Shown: positions 24,715-34,153, counted from the stretch's first letter. The stretch: 64,000 nucleotides of DNA from Betaproteobacteria bacterium Ga0077523 (GCA_001464695.1 LNDQ01000108.1:1-64000), one strand, 5' to 3'. Notes: generated from the letters alone by a model not told the origin. Made by a program: numbers and translations.

Positions 24715-26481
24715 ATGTCCGCCATCCGCATCCTCCCCGACCAGCTCGTCAATCAGATCGCCGCCGGCGAAGTGATCGAGCGCCCCGCCGCAGCACTGAA
24801 GGAACTGCTCGAGAACAGCCTCGACGCCGGTGCCGGCGCCATCGAAGTGGCGCTCGAGGCCGGTGGCACACGGCGCATCCGCGTGCAGGACGACGGTGCC
24901 GGCATCGCGGCCGAGGAGCTGCCGCTCGCACTCGCCCGCCACGCCACCAGCAAGATCGCGACCCTCGACGACCTCGAGCGTGTCGGCACGCTCGGGTTCC
25001 GCGGCGAAGCGCTCGCCAGCATCGCCTCGGTCGCGCATGTCACGCTCACGAGCCGACGTGCCGACGCACGCCACGCCTGGCGCATCGAGTCCCGCGGCGG
25101 CGAACTCACCGAGGCGGCGCCGGCCGCGCTCGACCGCGGCACTGTGATCGACGTGCTCGATCTGTACTTCAACACGCCCGCGCGGCGCAAGTTCCTGAAG
25201 ACCGAGGCAACCGAGTACGCGCACACCGAGGAGGCTTTTCGGCGCATTGCGCTGTCGCGCCCGGACACGGCGTTCACGTTGACCCACAACGGCCGCGCGG
25301 CCTGGAGGCTACCGGCCCAGGCACTCGACGCCCGCCTCGCGGAAGTCCTCGGCAAGAGCTTCGAACAGGCATCGGTGCGATTCGATGAAGGCTCGACGCT
25401 GCTGCGCATCCACGGTGCCGTCGGCCTGCCCGCGGCTGCCAAGGGTTCGCGCGATGCCCAGTACTTCTTCGTGAACGGCCGGTTCGTCCGTGACAAGCTG
25501 CTCGCCCACGCGGTGCGCGAGGCCTACCGCGACGTGCTGCACGGCGATCGCCATCCGGCTTTCGCGATCTTCCTCGAGGTTCCGCCGGACTCCGTCGATG
25601 TGAACGTGCACCCGACCAAGGCCGAGGTGAAGTTCCGCGACAGCCGCGCCGTGCACCAGTTCGTGCTGCACGCGGTCGAGAAAGCCCTCGCACGCACCCA
25701 ACCGGGCGCTGCGCCGGCGCCGATACCGGCCCCGACGTGGCTCGCCCGGACCGGCGCGGGAATGCCGTCGCAATCGACCATACCGTTGTCCGCCGGTGAA
25801 CCGCTCGCGTTCTACGACCGCCTGTTCGGGCGCACGGCGGAAGCGCCGGCACGAGCTGCGGTCGCGCTGGCCGAAGCGCCGCCGCCCCCGGCCGATCAAC
25901 CGCCGCTCGGCTATGCCATCGGCCAGCTGGCGGGGGTGTACGTGCTCGCGCAGAACCGCGACGGCCTGGTCGTCGTCGACATGCACGCGGCGCACGAACG
26001 GATCGTCTACGAACGCTTGAAGCGCGCACTCGACGCCGCCGCCATTCCCACCCAGCAGTTGCTCATCCCCGCCACGCTGGTGGCGACCGCACTCGAAGTG
26101 GCAACGGTCGAGGACAACCCCGACCTGCTCGCGCAACTCGGCTTCGCGATGGCCGCGCTTTCGCCGACGAGCCTCGTGGTGCGCTCCATCCCGGTCATGC
26201 TGCGCGATGCCGATCCGGCGACGCTGGCGCGGGACGTGCTGCGCGAGATCGCCGAAGTGGGATCGAGCCGCGCCCTCACCGATCGCCGCGACGACATGCT
26301 GGGCACCCTCGCGTGCCACAGTGCGGTGCGCGCCAATCGCATGCTGACGATCCCGGAGATGAACGCGCTGCTGCGCGACATGGAACAGACCGACCGCGCC
26401 GACCAGTGCAACCACGGCCGGCCCACGTGGTACCAGTTTTCCATGGCGGACCTCGATCGGCTCTTCCTGCGAGGAAGGTAG
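24715..26481 (+). CDS. mutL: DNA mismatch repair protein MutL
   Basis: A 588-residue GHKL ATPase that links MutS mismatch recognition to strand removal. ATP-site motifs are ELLENSLDAGAGAI, VQDDGAGI and GTLGFRGEALASIASV; the N-terminal domain closes with FVNGRFVRDKLL and VDVNVHPTKAEVKF. A Pro/Ala-rich linker (about 335-390) leads to the C-terminal dimerisation domain. That domain contains VVVDMHAAHERIVYERL, the form of the DQHA(x)2E(x)4E metal motif found in endonuclease-type MutL proteins, with Gln replaced by Met, plus LACHSAVRANRML and CNHGRPTWYQF. It therefore looks nicking-competent, unlike the MutH-dependent enterobacterial protein. The start at MSAIRILPDQL is the usual N-terminus of the family. 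miaA follows after 21 bp, a classic pair. Confidence 0.96.
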   Translation: MSAIRILPDQLVNQIAAGEVIERPAAALKELLENSLDAGAGAIEVALEAGGTRRIRVQDDGAGIAAEELPLALARHATSKIATLDDLERVGTLGFRGEALASIASVAHVTLTSRRADARHAWRIESRGGELTEAAPAALDRGTVIDVLDLYFNTPARRKFLKTEATEYAHTEEAFRRIALSRPDTAFTLTHNGRAAWRLPAQALDARLAEVLGKSFEQASVRFDEGSTLLRIHGAVGLPAAAKGSRDAQYFFVNGRFVRDKLLAHAVREAYRDVLHGDRHPAFAIFLEVPPDSVDVNVHPTKAEVKFRDSRAVHQFVLHAVEKALARTQPGAAPAPIPAPTWLARTGAGMPSQSTIPLSAGEPLAFYDRLFGRTAEAPARAAVALAEAPPPPADQPPLGYAIGQLAGVYVLAQNRDGLVVVDMHAAHERIVYERLKRALDAAAIPTQQLLIPATLVATALEVATVEDNPDLLAQLGFAMAALSPTSLVVRSIPVMLRDADPATLARDVLREIAEVGSSRALTDRRDDMLGTLACHSAVRANRMLTIPEMNALLRDMEQTDRADQCNHGRPTWYQFSMADLDRLFLRGR

Positions 26482-26502
26482 CGCGGCCGCGACCCGCTCC
26501 CG

Positions 26503-27441
26503 GTGAACCCGCCTGCGATCCTGCTCATGGGGCCGACCGCGTCCGGCAAGACCCGGGTCGCGCTCGAGCTGGCACGCCGCTTCGATGCCGAGATCGTCAG
26601 CGTCGATTCGGCGCAGGTCTATCGCGGCATGGACATCGGCACCGCCAAGCCCGATGCCCGCACGCGAGGCGCGGTGCCGCACCATCTGATCGATCTCATC
26701 GATCCGAACGAAAGCTACTCGGCCGCGCGCTTCGCCGACGAAGCGTGGCAGGCGATCCGCGAGATCGCGGCACGGGGACGCTTACCGCTGCTGGCCGGCG
26801 GCACCATGCTCTACTTCAAGGCGCTGCGCGAAGGACTGTCGGCACTGCCGGCGGCCGATCCGGACACGCGCCTGGTGATCGATGCCATGGCCGCCGACCT
26901 TGGTTGGCCCGCATTGCATGCCACGCTGGCGAAGCTCGACCCCGACACGGCTGCCCGTCTGGAACCCAACGATGCCCAACGGATCCAGCGTGCGCTGGAA
27001 GTGTGCTGGCTCACCGGTCGTCCGATGTCCGAGGTGATCGCCGTCGGCCGCGCAGCACCGCCGCCGCACCCTTTCATCGCCATCTCGCTCGAACCGAGCG
27101 ATCGCACCGTGTTGCACGATCGGATCGCGGTGCGCTTCGAGGAAATGCTGGAGCTCGGCCTGATCGGCGAGTTGCGGCGGCTCAAGGAGACTTACGCCCT
27201 CGACCCGCAGATGCCATCCATGCGCTGCGTCGGTTATCGTCAGACCTGGGACTATCTCGGCGGTGCCTATGGACTTTCGACGCTGCGCGAGAAAGGCATC
27301 GCGGCCACGCGGCAGCTCGCCAAGCGCCAGCTCACCTGGCTCCGCGCGATGCCGGACGTGGAGCGGTTCGATTGTCTCGCCGATGATCTGGCAGAGCGGG
27401 TGACGGCGTTCGTGACTGCAAAGGTTTCGCCCCCATCCTGA
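26503..27441 (+). CDS. miaA: tRNA dimethylallyltransferase
   Basis: A 312-residue enzyme that adds a dimethylallyl group to A37 of tRNAs reading UNN codons. The P-loop is [11 protein letters not shown] at residues 7-17, followed by [20 protein letters not shown] (substrate base), [18 protein letters not shown] and [13 protein letters not shown]; the C-terminal signature is [14 protein letters not shown] and the last helix holds [13 protein letters not shown]. The start is GTG, with GAGGAAGG inside the end of mutL about 30 bp upstream. Co-transcribed with mutL. After its stop, an R2 repeat cluster separates it from a convergent gene. Confidence 0.96.
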   Translation: MNPPAILLMGPTASGKTRVALELARRFDAEIVSVDSAQVYRGMDIGTAKPDARTRGAVPHHLIDLIDPNESYSAARFADEAWQAIREIAARGRLPLLAGGTMLYFKALREGLSALPAADPDTRLVIDAMAADLGWPALHATLAKLDPDTAARLEPNDAQRIQRALEVCWLTGRPMSEVIAVGRAAPPPHPFIAISLEPSDRTVLHDRIAVRFEEMLELGLIGELRRLKETYALDPQMPSMRCVGYRQTWDYLGGAYGLSTLREKGIAATRQLAKRQLTWLRAMPDVERFDCLADDLAERVTAFVTAKVSPPS

Positions 27442-27606
27442 CCTTCCCCCGGCAACAGCCGGGGGAAGGGACGTACACCCCTTCCCCCACCTTCGTTGGG
27501 GGAAGGCCGGGATGGGGGCCATCCGAACCTTAGACGATCAATTCGATCGTCTCACTCCTCTCCTTCCCCCGCGCGACAAGCGTGGGGGAAGGTCGGGATG
27601 GGGGCA
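27440..27606. repeat. R2 palindromic repeat cluster after miaA
   Basis: Three GC-rich hairpins: CTTCCCCCGGC-AACA-GCCGGGGGAAG, CTTCCCCCAC...GTGGGGGAAG-like around TTCGTT, and CTTCCCCCGCG...CGTGGGGGAAG. Units are joined by ACGTACACCCCTTCCCCC and GGGATGGGGGCC, as in the 11300 cluster. They sit between the convergent stops of miaA and the GlcG-like gene, so a bidirectional transcript-end role is possible. The 40 bp between units two and three (around CTTAGACGATCAATTCG) is ordinary sequence. Confidence 0.75.
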
Positions 27607-27612
27607 ACAGAC

Positions 27613-28095
27613 CTACTGCATCCCCAACAACGCGTCCGCACCCGCCTTCGCAACCACGCCGTCCTGCTGCGCAGTCACGCCGGACACACCGATGGCACCG
27701 ACGATCTGGCCGTTGAACACGAGCGGCACCCCGCCCTCCAGCGGCAGCACCTGCTCGATGCCGAGAATGGCCGTGCGACCACCGGCGATCGCGTCCTCGA
27801 AGACCTTGGTCGCACGCTTGAAGCCGGCAGCGGTCTGCGCCTTCTGGATCGAGATGTCGATGCTGCCGTACTGGGTATTGTCGCGCTTGTGCAGCAGCAT
27901 CAGGTGGCCGCCTTCGTCGACGATGGCGATGGACACGTTCCAGTTGTTCTTCGTCGCCTCGGCTTCGGCGGCGGCAGCGATCTTCATCGCGGCCTCGAGC
28001 GTCAACGCCTTGCGGTCCGTGAGCTGGGCCTGCGCGGCGGTGACGGCAAGCAGCGACAGGGCGAGCGCGAACAGGCAACGGGTCAGTATGTTCAT
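27613..28095 (-). CDS. Secreted GlcG/HbpS-like (heme-binding family) protein
   Basis: A 160-residue exported protein of the GlcG/HbpS (DUF336) family. Signal peptide: MNILTRCLFALALSLLAVTAAQA. The mature part shows the family pattern: LTLEAAMKIAAAAEAEATKNNWNVSIAIVDEGGHLMLLHKRDNTQ, then KAQTAAGFKR, EGGVPLVFNGQIVGAIGVSG and QDGVVAKAGADAL. Members bind heme, cobalamin or unknown small ligands, and some occur in dioxygenase clusters; nothing here fixes the ligand. The start is supported by GGAGGCCCC just upstream, and longer forms would lack the signal peptide. It is a stand-alone gene between repeats and xseA. Confidence 0.82.
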   Translation of the reverse strand: MNILTRCLFALALSLLAVTAAQAQLTDRKALTLEAAMKIAAAAEAEATKNNWNVSIAIVDEGGHLMLLHKRDNTQYGSIDISIQKAQTAAGFKRATKVFEDAIAGGRTAILGIEQVLPLEGGVPLVFNGQIVGAIGVSGVTAQQDGVVAKAGADALLGMQ

Positions 28096-28217
28096 GGGGC
28101 CTCCGGTGGGTTCTAGGTTTTGGGGTTGGATCGCCGGCAATGGCGCACGCGAGCGCAGCGAAGTCGAAGACGATACGCTCAACCCGCCGCCCGATTCAAT
28201 CGCCGCGACACGGCGAT

Positions 28218-29561
28218 TCAGGGCTTGCGCACCCCTTCGATCCTGGCATCGGCCTCGCCGCGCGCGAGCGTCAGCACCACCGGATCGCCCGGCACCAGCG
28301 CTCCGGTGTCGCGCACTACACTCCCCTTGGCGTCGCGCACGATGCTGTAGCCGCGTTCCAGAACCGCTTGCGGATTCAGGTGACCCAGTGCTGCGCTGCG
28401 CTGAACAATCGACGCGCGCCAGTCGGCGGCACGCGCGTGCATGGCTCGAGCGAGTCGCAACGCGCTGACACGCACGCGCTCGTCGAGGCGCCCCATGTCG
28501 GGCTGCGATCGGCGCGCGCGGCTCGCGAGTTCCTGCACCTGCCGGCGCCGCTCTTCAAGACCACGCAGCCCTTCGCGCCGCAACCGAATCCGCAACTGTT
28601 CGAGCCGCTCCCGCTGTTGCGCCAGGCGTTCGCCCGGGTGCCTGAGTCGCCGCGCCAAGCCATCGAGATCGAGCATCCGGCGCTCGAGGCCGCGCTGCGA
28701 GCCGCGCACCAAGGCCGACGCCACGGCGTTCACTCGCCGCAATAGCGCTGCGCCGTCGGGACTGACGAGTTCGGCCGCCGCGGTGGGCGTCGGAGCCCGC
28801 GCGTCGGCCACGAAGTCCGCGATGGTGAAATCGGTCTCGTGGCCGATGCCGGTGACGACCGGGATCGGGCTCGTCGCGATCGCGCGCGCGACCGCCTCGT
28901 CGTTGAAGGACCAGAGATCCTCGATACTGCCGCCACCCCGGCAAAGCACCAGCACGTCGACCTCGGCGCGACGTCCGGCAACAGCGAGTGCGGCCGCGAT
29001 CTGCCGCGCCGCATCCTCGCCCTGCACCGGGGTCGGGTACACGATGACGCGAATCGACGACATGCGTCGGCGCAACGTGGTGAGCACGTCGCGCAAGGCG
29101 GCGGCGCGGGTCGAAGTCACCACCCCCACGGTGCGCGGAAACGGCGGCAGCGGCCGCTTGCGCTCGAGGGCGAACAGGCCTTCGGCCTCGAGGTTGCGCT
29201 TCAGGCGTTCGAACGCCTCGAACAGCGCACCGAGACCGGCCCGCCGCATGAACTCGACGTTCAACTGGAAGTCGCCACGCGCTTCGTACAGGGTGGCCAC
29301 CGCCCGCACCTCGACCAGCGCGCCGTTGGCGGGTTGCCAGTCGAGCAGCTGCGCGCGGTTGCGGAACAGCACGCACCGCACCTGGGCGCGTTCGTCCTTC
29401 AGCGAGAAATAACAATGACCCGATGCGGCGCGCGTGAAATTCGAGATCTCGCCGCCGATCCAGGCGAGCGGCAGACCGGCCTCGATCAAGGCCCGAGCGC
29501 GCGCGTTGAGTTCGCTCACGCTGATGACCGGCACCATCGATGTGTTCGGCGATTCGTGCAT
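28218..29561 (-). CDS. xseA: Exodeoxyribonuclease VII large subunit
   Basis: A 447-residue nuclease subunit that degrades single-stranded DNA from either end. The N-terminal OB domain is clear (ISVSELNARARALIEAGLPLAWIGGEISNFTRAASGHCYFSLKDERAQVRCVLFR), followed by the catalytic domain (VGVVTSTRAAALRDVLTTLRRR; VLVLCRGGGSIEDLWSFNDEAVARAIATSPIPVVTGIGHETDFTIADFVADARAPTPTAAAELVSPD) and the long helical region that carries the small subunits. It ends with the usual C-terminal domain (NPQAVLERGYSIVRDAKGSVVRD). The start at MHESPNTSM may be eight residues too early; MVPVISVSE is the alternative. It is divergent from exbB, with about 420 bp between starts. Confidence 0.95.
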   Translation of the reverse strand: MHESPNTSMVPVISVSELNARARALIEAGLPLAWIGGEISNFTRAASGHCYFSLKDERAQVRCVLFRNRAQLLDWQPANGALVEVRAVATLYEARGDFQLNVEFMRRAGLGALFEAFERLKRNLEAEGLFALERKRPLPPFPRTVGVVTSTRAAALRDVLTTLRRRMSSIRVIVYPTPVQGEDAARQIAAALAVAGRRAEVDVLVLCRGGGSIEDLWSFNDEAVARAIATSPIPVVTGIGHETDFTIADFVADARAPTPTAAAELVSPDGAALLRRVNAVASALVRGSQRGLERRMLDLDGLARRLRHPGERLAQQRERLEQLRIRLRREGLRGLEERRRQVQELASRARRSQPDMGRLDERVRVSALRLARAMHARAADWRASIVQRSAALGHLNPQAVLERGYSIVRDAKGSVVRDTGALVPGDPVVLTLARGEADARIEGVRKP

Positions 29562-29979
29562 GGGACGCGATTCTAGCGGACCGCAGTCGATGCGATGCCG
29601 GCGTCGCGCGCCATGACATGTGCATCGGCGTCGCACGTCCCTGGGGACTGCCCGCGAAGCCGCGCCGGACGTGGCTTTCCACAGGGTACACATCGTTGAA
29701 ACACGCGCTTGCCGAGTTCCCGCGCGTCGAGGGAAGCAAGCTCCAAACGCATGAAAAGAAGTCGAAAAATTTCTGCTCAATCGTTGAGCGCGGCAAGGAA
29801 AATCCTTGGCGTGCGTCCACTTAAGCCCCGTATCGACAACCTCTCCACAATGTTATCCACAGAGATTGTGGACAACGCATCGCACCGATGCGCGAGCATC
29901 GCGAACCATCGAGGCCGGTTGCGGGCCACTGACCCGCAAGCTAAAGTGCGGCACTTATCGCAAATCAGGGAACGCGCTC
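29562..29979. other. Intergenic region with clustered DnaA-box-like sequences
   Basis: A 418-bp gap between divergent xseA and exbB. It holds a perfect TTATCCACA at 29853-29861, TGTGGACAA (TTGTCCACA reversed) at 29867-29875, and weaker CTCTCCACA at 29841-29849 and CTTTCCACA at 29675-29683. The stretch 29745-29790 is AT-rich for this genome (GAAAAGAAGTCGAAAAATTT). No gene, tRNA or clear promoter is recognised in it. Confidence 0.6.
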
Positions 29980-30591
29980 GTGCTCGCCATCATCGAAGCC
30001 GCCGGTTGGCCCATCTGGCCGATCATCGCGGCCTCCATCGTCGCGCTGGGCATCATCGGCGAGCGCAGCTGGTCGCTGCGCAAGAGCGTGGTGGCGCCGC
30101 GCGAGCTGCTGGCGGAAGCGCTGCACGAGGTCCGCACCCGCGGGGTCACAAGCGAGATGCTCGCGCGCCTCGCTCAGGGTTCGCTGCTCGGCCGGGTCTT
30201 CGCCGCGGGCTTGCGGAACGTGAAGAGCTCACGCGAAGTGATGAAGGAGTCGATCGAGGAAGCCGGCCGTGCCGCCGCGCAGGAACTCGACCGCTTCCTC
30301 ACGACACTGGGCACGATCGCGACCATGGCACCGCTGCTCGGCCTGCTCGGGACCATCATCGGCATGATCGAGATCTTCGGCAGCCAGGGCCCTTCGGGCA
30401 TGGCGAATCCGGCACAACTCGCGCACGGCATTGCGGTTGCGCTGTACAACGCCGCCTTCGGCATCATCGTCGCGGTACCGAGCCTGGTGTTCTACCGGCA
30501 CTTCCGTGCCAAGGTGGACAGTCTGGTGGTGGAGATGGAGCTTCAGGCCGTGAAGCTGGTGGAAGTGCTGCACGGCGAACGGCAGGCCTGA
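29980..30591 (+). CDS. exbB: ExbB/TolQ/MotA-family proton channel subunit
   Basis: A 203-residue inner-membrane protein of the ExbB-TolQ family, which with an ExbD partner turns the proton gradient into mechanical force across the envelope. Three membrane helices: IIEAAGWPIWPIIAASIVALGII near the start, TLGTIATMAPLLGLLGTIIGMIEIFG, and LAHGIAVALYNAAFGIIVAVPSLVFYRHF. The signature TMAPLLGLLGTIIGMI holds the conserved channel residues. No ATG lies at the right place, so GTG with AGGGA nine bases before it is chosen; an upstream ATG would add about 58 residues of unlikely composition. exbD begins 16 bp later. Genes of this pair usually precede msbA/lpxK in betaproteobacteria. Confidence 0.9.
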   Translation: MLAIIEAAGWPIWPIIAASIVALGIIGERSWSLRKSVVAPRELLAEALHEVRTRGVTSEMLARLAQGSLLGRVFAAGLRNVKSSREVMKESIEEAGRAAAQELDRFLTTLGTIATMAPLLGLLGTIIGMIEIFGSQGPSGMANPAQLAHGIAVALYNAAFGIIVAVPSLVFYRHFRAKVDSLVVEMELQAVKLVEVLHGERQA

Positions 30592-30607
30592 TGGGGCCGC
30601 GGGACTG

Positions 30608-31027
30608 ATGGACTTCCGCCGCGGTCGCCCGCGCGACGAACCGGACATCAACCTCGTCCCGTTCATCGACGTCCTGCTGGTGATCGTGATCTTCCTGGCG
30701 GTCACCACCACCTATTCCAAGTACTCGGAGCTGCAGATCAACCTGCCGACCGCCGATGCCGGCAAGGCGATCGAGCGGCCCGAACAGATCAACGTCGCGG
30801 TCACCGCCACCGGCAACTACGTGATCGGCAAGACCCCGGTCACCTTCTCCTCCTCCGACGCCCTGACCACGGAGCTGAAGCGTGCCGCCCGGACCAACGA
30901 CGATCCGATGGTGGTGATCAGCGCCGACGCCAAGGCCACGCACCAGTCGGTGATCCGGGTGCTCGAAGCGGCTCGCATGGCCGGGTTCGGCCGGATCACC
31001 TTCGCGACCCAGAACACCCAGAAATAG
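30608..31027 (+). CDS. exbD: ExbD/TolR family biopolymer transport protein
   Basis: A 139-residue single-pass protein. The membrane helix at residues 15-37 (INLVPFIDVLLVIVIFLAVTTTY) includes the conserved Asp of VPFIDVLLV that carries protons. The periplasmic domain (LQINLPTADAGKAIERPEQINVAVTATGNYVIGKTPV ... DPMVVISADAKATHQSVIRVLEAARMAGFGRITFATQ) is the normal ExbD fold. It is the partner of exbB. In many relatives lpxK follows directly; here about 7 kb carrying two large genes lies between. Confidence 0.93.
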   Translation: MDFRRGRPRDEPDINLVPFIDVLLVIVIFLAVTTTYSKYSELQINLPTADAGKAIERPEQINVAVTATGNYVIGKTPVTFSSSDALTTELKRAARTNDDPMVVISADAKATHQSVIRVLEAARMAGFGRITFATQNTQK

Positions 31028-31141
31028 CCGGTCGCACCGCGGTCGGTAACGGATCGGTAATTCCGGGCGTCGCATGCTCGGCACGCAGCTTCTGTAACCA
31101 CGAGGGCCGGCCGAAGACTGGCCCCGATCGGAGGAGAGCCT

Positions 31142-34100
31142 GTGGTCAAGTCCGTTCCGACGCTGGCGAAGCTCAGCCGGCCGCGCCTGTATGACTCGGT
31201 CCCGCGCGAGCGGCTGTTCGCGCACCTCGACGATCACCAGCGCCTGCCCGTCACGCTGATCGCCGCACCGCCGGGCGCGGGCAAGACCACGCTGGTGGCA
31301 AGCTGGCTCGAGAGCCGCAAGCTCGGCGGCATCTGGTATCAGGTGGACGCCGGCGACGCCGACCCGGCCACGTTCTTCCACTTTCTGGGCCTCGCCGAGC
31401 TGGCTTTGCCCGGACGCCCCCGCGCGCTCTCGCCGCTGCCACCGTTGACGCCGGAGTATCTCGCCGACCTGGACGGGTTCGCACGCCGCTTCTTCCGCGA
31501 ACTGTATGCCCGCCTGAAAGCGCCGGCTGCCGTGGTGCTCGACAATTTCCAGGAAGCCGGCGACGACGGGCCGCTGCACGGCGTCCTGCTCTGCGCGATC
31601 GACGAAGTGCCGCAGGGAGTGCATCTCTTTCTGGTCAGTCGCCATCCGCCGCCCGACCGGTATGCGCGCCTCGCGGCGAACCGGTCGATGGCTCTGGTCG
31701 ACTGGGATGCCATCAAGCTGACCGCCGCCGAGACCCAAGCCATCATCGGCAGTGGGTCCGAGACCCTCGATGAACGGGCTGTGGCCTCACTGCACGCACG
31801 CTCGGGCGGATGGGCGGCGGGTCTCGTGCTGCTCGCGGAACAGTCCCGGCGCGGGCATGCTCCGCAATCGGTCGGCGATCCTGAATCGCTCGCGCAGGTC
31901 TTCGCGTACTTCGCCGGCCAGCTGTTCGACCAGACCCCGGCCGAGGACCGGCGCCTGCTGGTTGCGCTGAGCTTTCTGCCCAGCGCCAGCGAAACGATGG
32001 CCCGCGAGCTGACCAGCGGCGACGCGGCGATCGCCTTGCTCGAACGCCTGTATCGGCGGCACCTGTTCACCGACCGCCGCCAGGGCACCGACCGGGCTTA
32101 CACATTCCATGCCCTCTTTCGCGCGTTCCTGCAGCATCGTGCCGACACCGAACTCACCGATGCGGAACGGGTCGACCTGAGTCGCCGTGCCGCCCATCTG
32201 CTCGAAGCCGCCGGGCAACCCGAGGCTGCGATGCCGCTGTACCTCAGTATCGGCGACTTCGACGCCGCCGAAGCGCTGGTGCAACGCGACGCCGCGGGCC
32301 TGATCGGCCAGGGCCGCTGGAAAGTGGTCGTCGACTGGACCGATGCGCTGCCCGAAGTCCGCATCGCCGAGAATCCCTGGATGCTGTACTGGCACGGCAC
32401 GGCCCGGATCGGCGTCGATCCGGCGTCGGCGCGAACCGCGCTGGAACGCGCGCATGCGATCGCGTGCCAGCGCGGCGACGAACTCTGTCGGGTGCTGAGC
32501 GCTGCCGGGATGGTGGATGCGTACTTTCTCGAGTACATCGAGTTCTCGCCGATCACCCCGTGGATCCCCGCACTGGAACGCATGTTCGAGGCCGGCTTCC
32601 GTTTCCCCGACGCCGAGAGCGAGTTGCGGGCATTGGGTGCGATGCTGATCGCCACGACCTATCGCGCACCGGATCATCCCCGCGTCGAACGTTGTGCCGA
32701 ACGCATGTACGCGCTGCTGACCACTCCCATCGACACGAACCTCCGCGTCAGCGCGGGGACGTACCTCGCGCTGTACGGGACCTTCACCGGGCACCTCGAA
32801 CTGGCCCGCAGCGCCGCCAACATCGTCATCCCGCTCCTGGACGAGCCCGGCGTACATATCTTCCGCCGGATCTTCGCCTGGGCGGTGATCTGCTGGTACG
32901 CGACCAACGCCAGCGCTCGCGAGCTCGGCGATCGTTCCGTGGCGGCGAACCTGGCCATCGCCCGGGAAGAAGGCATGCACCTCGCGGAGCGCTTCGCCGT
33001 CGTGCTCGGCTACTTTCTCTACATGGACCGCCGCGACGTCGACGCCGGTCGTCGCGCGATCGACCGGTTCGCCGAGATCATGATTCCGTCACACCCCTAC
33101 GAGGCCGCATCCCTGGTCAACATGCGTTCCTGGCATGGAATGCTCACGCAGGATCGGCAGCTGTCGCTGCGGCATGCACCCGACGCGGTGCGGCATTTCA
33201 ACGTGGCAGGGTCCATCCCGCACATCATGATGGCCCTCAACGGACGCATCTGGGGTTTGACCGAAGACGACGCCGAGGCAGAGGCGCGCCGCGCCATCGC
33301 CGAGCATCGCGGCTGGTCGATGCGGCGGAACATGGAGTGGGCACGCTGGGCACCGGATGCCGCGGAAGCCATCTTCGCGCTGCGCCACGGCGACGAAGCG
33401 ACGTTGTGCGATCGCCTGCGCCGCATCTTCGCGCACGATCGAGATCTGTTCGATCAGTACGGCCATCAGCTCAACTGGGCACGAACCTGGAGCACGGCAC
33501 TCGCGGCGGCCGCGCTCGAACGCGACGTGGAGACAGCGCACGTGCGGGCATTCATCCGCGCGTTCGCGGTGGACCCGCCCGCTGCTGGCTGCGACGCCTG
33601 GCCGTGGCCGATCCGCATCACGACTCTCGGCGGTTTCGTGCTCGAAGTCGACGGCCAGGCGGTCAGCTTCGCGGGCAAGGCGCCACGCAAGGTACTGGCT
33701 CTGTTGAAGGCGATCATCGCGTTCGGCGGCCGCGATGTGAAGGACTATCTGCTCATCGATGCCTTGTGGGCGGACCAGGAAGGCGACGTGGCTCGCGACG
33801 CCTTCCGCGTCGCACTGCATCGGCTGCGCAAGCTGCTCGGACGCAATGACGCGATCATCAGCGACGAAGGCAGGGTCGGGCTCGATTCCACGCTGTGCTG
33901 GGTCGATGCCATGGCTTTCGAGAAGGGGCTGCAACGCCCTGCCGATGTCGCCCGGGCACTCGATCGCTATCGAGGCCCGTTCCTGCCCGGTGATCTGGAC
34001 GAACCCTGGACCGCTCCGATGCGCGAACGCTTGCGCAAACATTTCGTCAACGCGACAGAACGGGTCGCAGCGGAGCTCGACAGAGCTGGCGACCATGGAT

Positions 34101-34153
34101 CCGCCCGGGCGTTGCGAACCCGCGCCCTGGAAATCGCCCCACCGCAACGATAG
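31142..34153 (+). CDS. MalT-like STAND ATPase with C-terminal BTAD-type regulatory domain
   Basis: A 1003-residue signalling protein. The N-terminus (LSRPRLYDSVPRERLFAHLDDHQRLPVTLIAAPPGAGKTTLVASWL) is the MalT-type entry followed by Walker A at about residues 40-48; the NTPase part continues with AAVVLDNFQEAGDDG (Walker B) and HLFLVSRHPPP. A long helical-repeat region (about 350-800) with TPR/MalT-like pairs follows. From about 820 to the end is a winged helix plus bacterial transcriptional activator domain: RITTLGGFVLEVDGQAVSFAGKAPRKVLALLKAIIAFGGRDV ... LWADQEGDVARDAFRVALHRLRKLLG. There is no LuxR HTH. The start is GTG with a strong GGAGGAG site. It is likely a DNA-binding regulator responding to an unknown ligand; its targets are unknown. 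It sits between exbD and the helicase gene. Confidence 0.85.
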   Translation: MVKSVPTLAKLSRPRLYDSVPRERLFAHLDDHQRLPVTLIAAPPGAGKTTLVASWLESRKLGGIWYQVDAGDADPATFFHFLGLAELALPGRPRALSPLPPLTPEYLADLDGFARRFFRELYARLKAPAAVVLDNFQEAGDDGPLHGVLLCAIDEVPQGVHLFLVSRHPPPDRYARLAANRSMALVDWDAIKLTAAETQAIIGSGSETLDERAVASLHARSGGWAAGLVLLAEQSRRGHAPQSVGDPESLAQVFAYFAGQLFDQTPAEDRRLLVALSFLPSASETMARELTSGDAAIALLERLYRRHLFTDRRQGTDRAYTFHALFRAFLQHRADTELTDAERVDLSRRAAHLLEAAGQPEAAMPLYLSIGDFDAAEALVQRDAAGLIGQGRWKVVVDWTDALPEVRIAENPWMLYWHGTARIGVDPASARTALERAHAIACQRGDELCRVLSAAGMVDAYFLEYIEFSPITPWIPALERMFEAGFRFPDAESELRALGAMLIATTYRAPDHPRVERCAERMYALLTTPIDTNLRVSAGTYLALYGTFTGHLELARSAANIVIPLLDEPGVHIFRRIFAWAVICWYATNASARELGDRSVAANLAIAREEGMHLAERFAVVLGYFLYMDRRDVDAGRRAIDRFAEIMIPSHPYEAASLVNMRSWHGMLTQDRQLSLRHAPDAVRHFNVAGSIPHIMMALNGRIWGLTEDDAEAEARRAIAEHRGWSMRRNMEWARWAPDAAEAIFALRHGDEATLCDRLRRIFAHDRDLFDQYGHQLNWARTWSTALAAAALERDVETAHVRAFIRAFAVDPPAAGCDAWPWPIRITTLGGFVLEVDGQAVSFAGKAPRKVLALLKAIIAFGGRDVKDYLLIDALWADQEGDVARDAFRVALHRLRKLLGRNDAIISDEGRVGLDSTLCWVDAMAFEKGLQRPADVARALDRYRGPFLPGDLDEPWTAPMRERLRKHFVNATERVAAELDRAGDHGSARALRTRALEIAPPQR

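Noticed and set aside
29562..29979. Main chromosomal origin oriC
   Set aside because: Only one perfect DnaA box and no dnaA, dnaN, rpmH or gidA next to it; reported only as a DnaA-box cluster.
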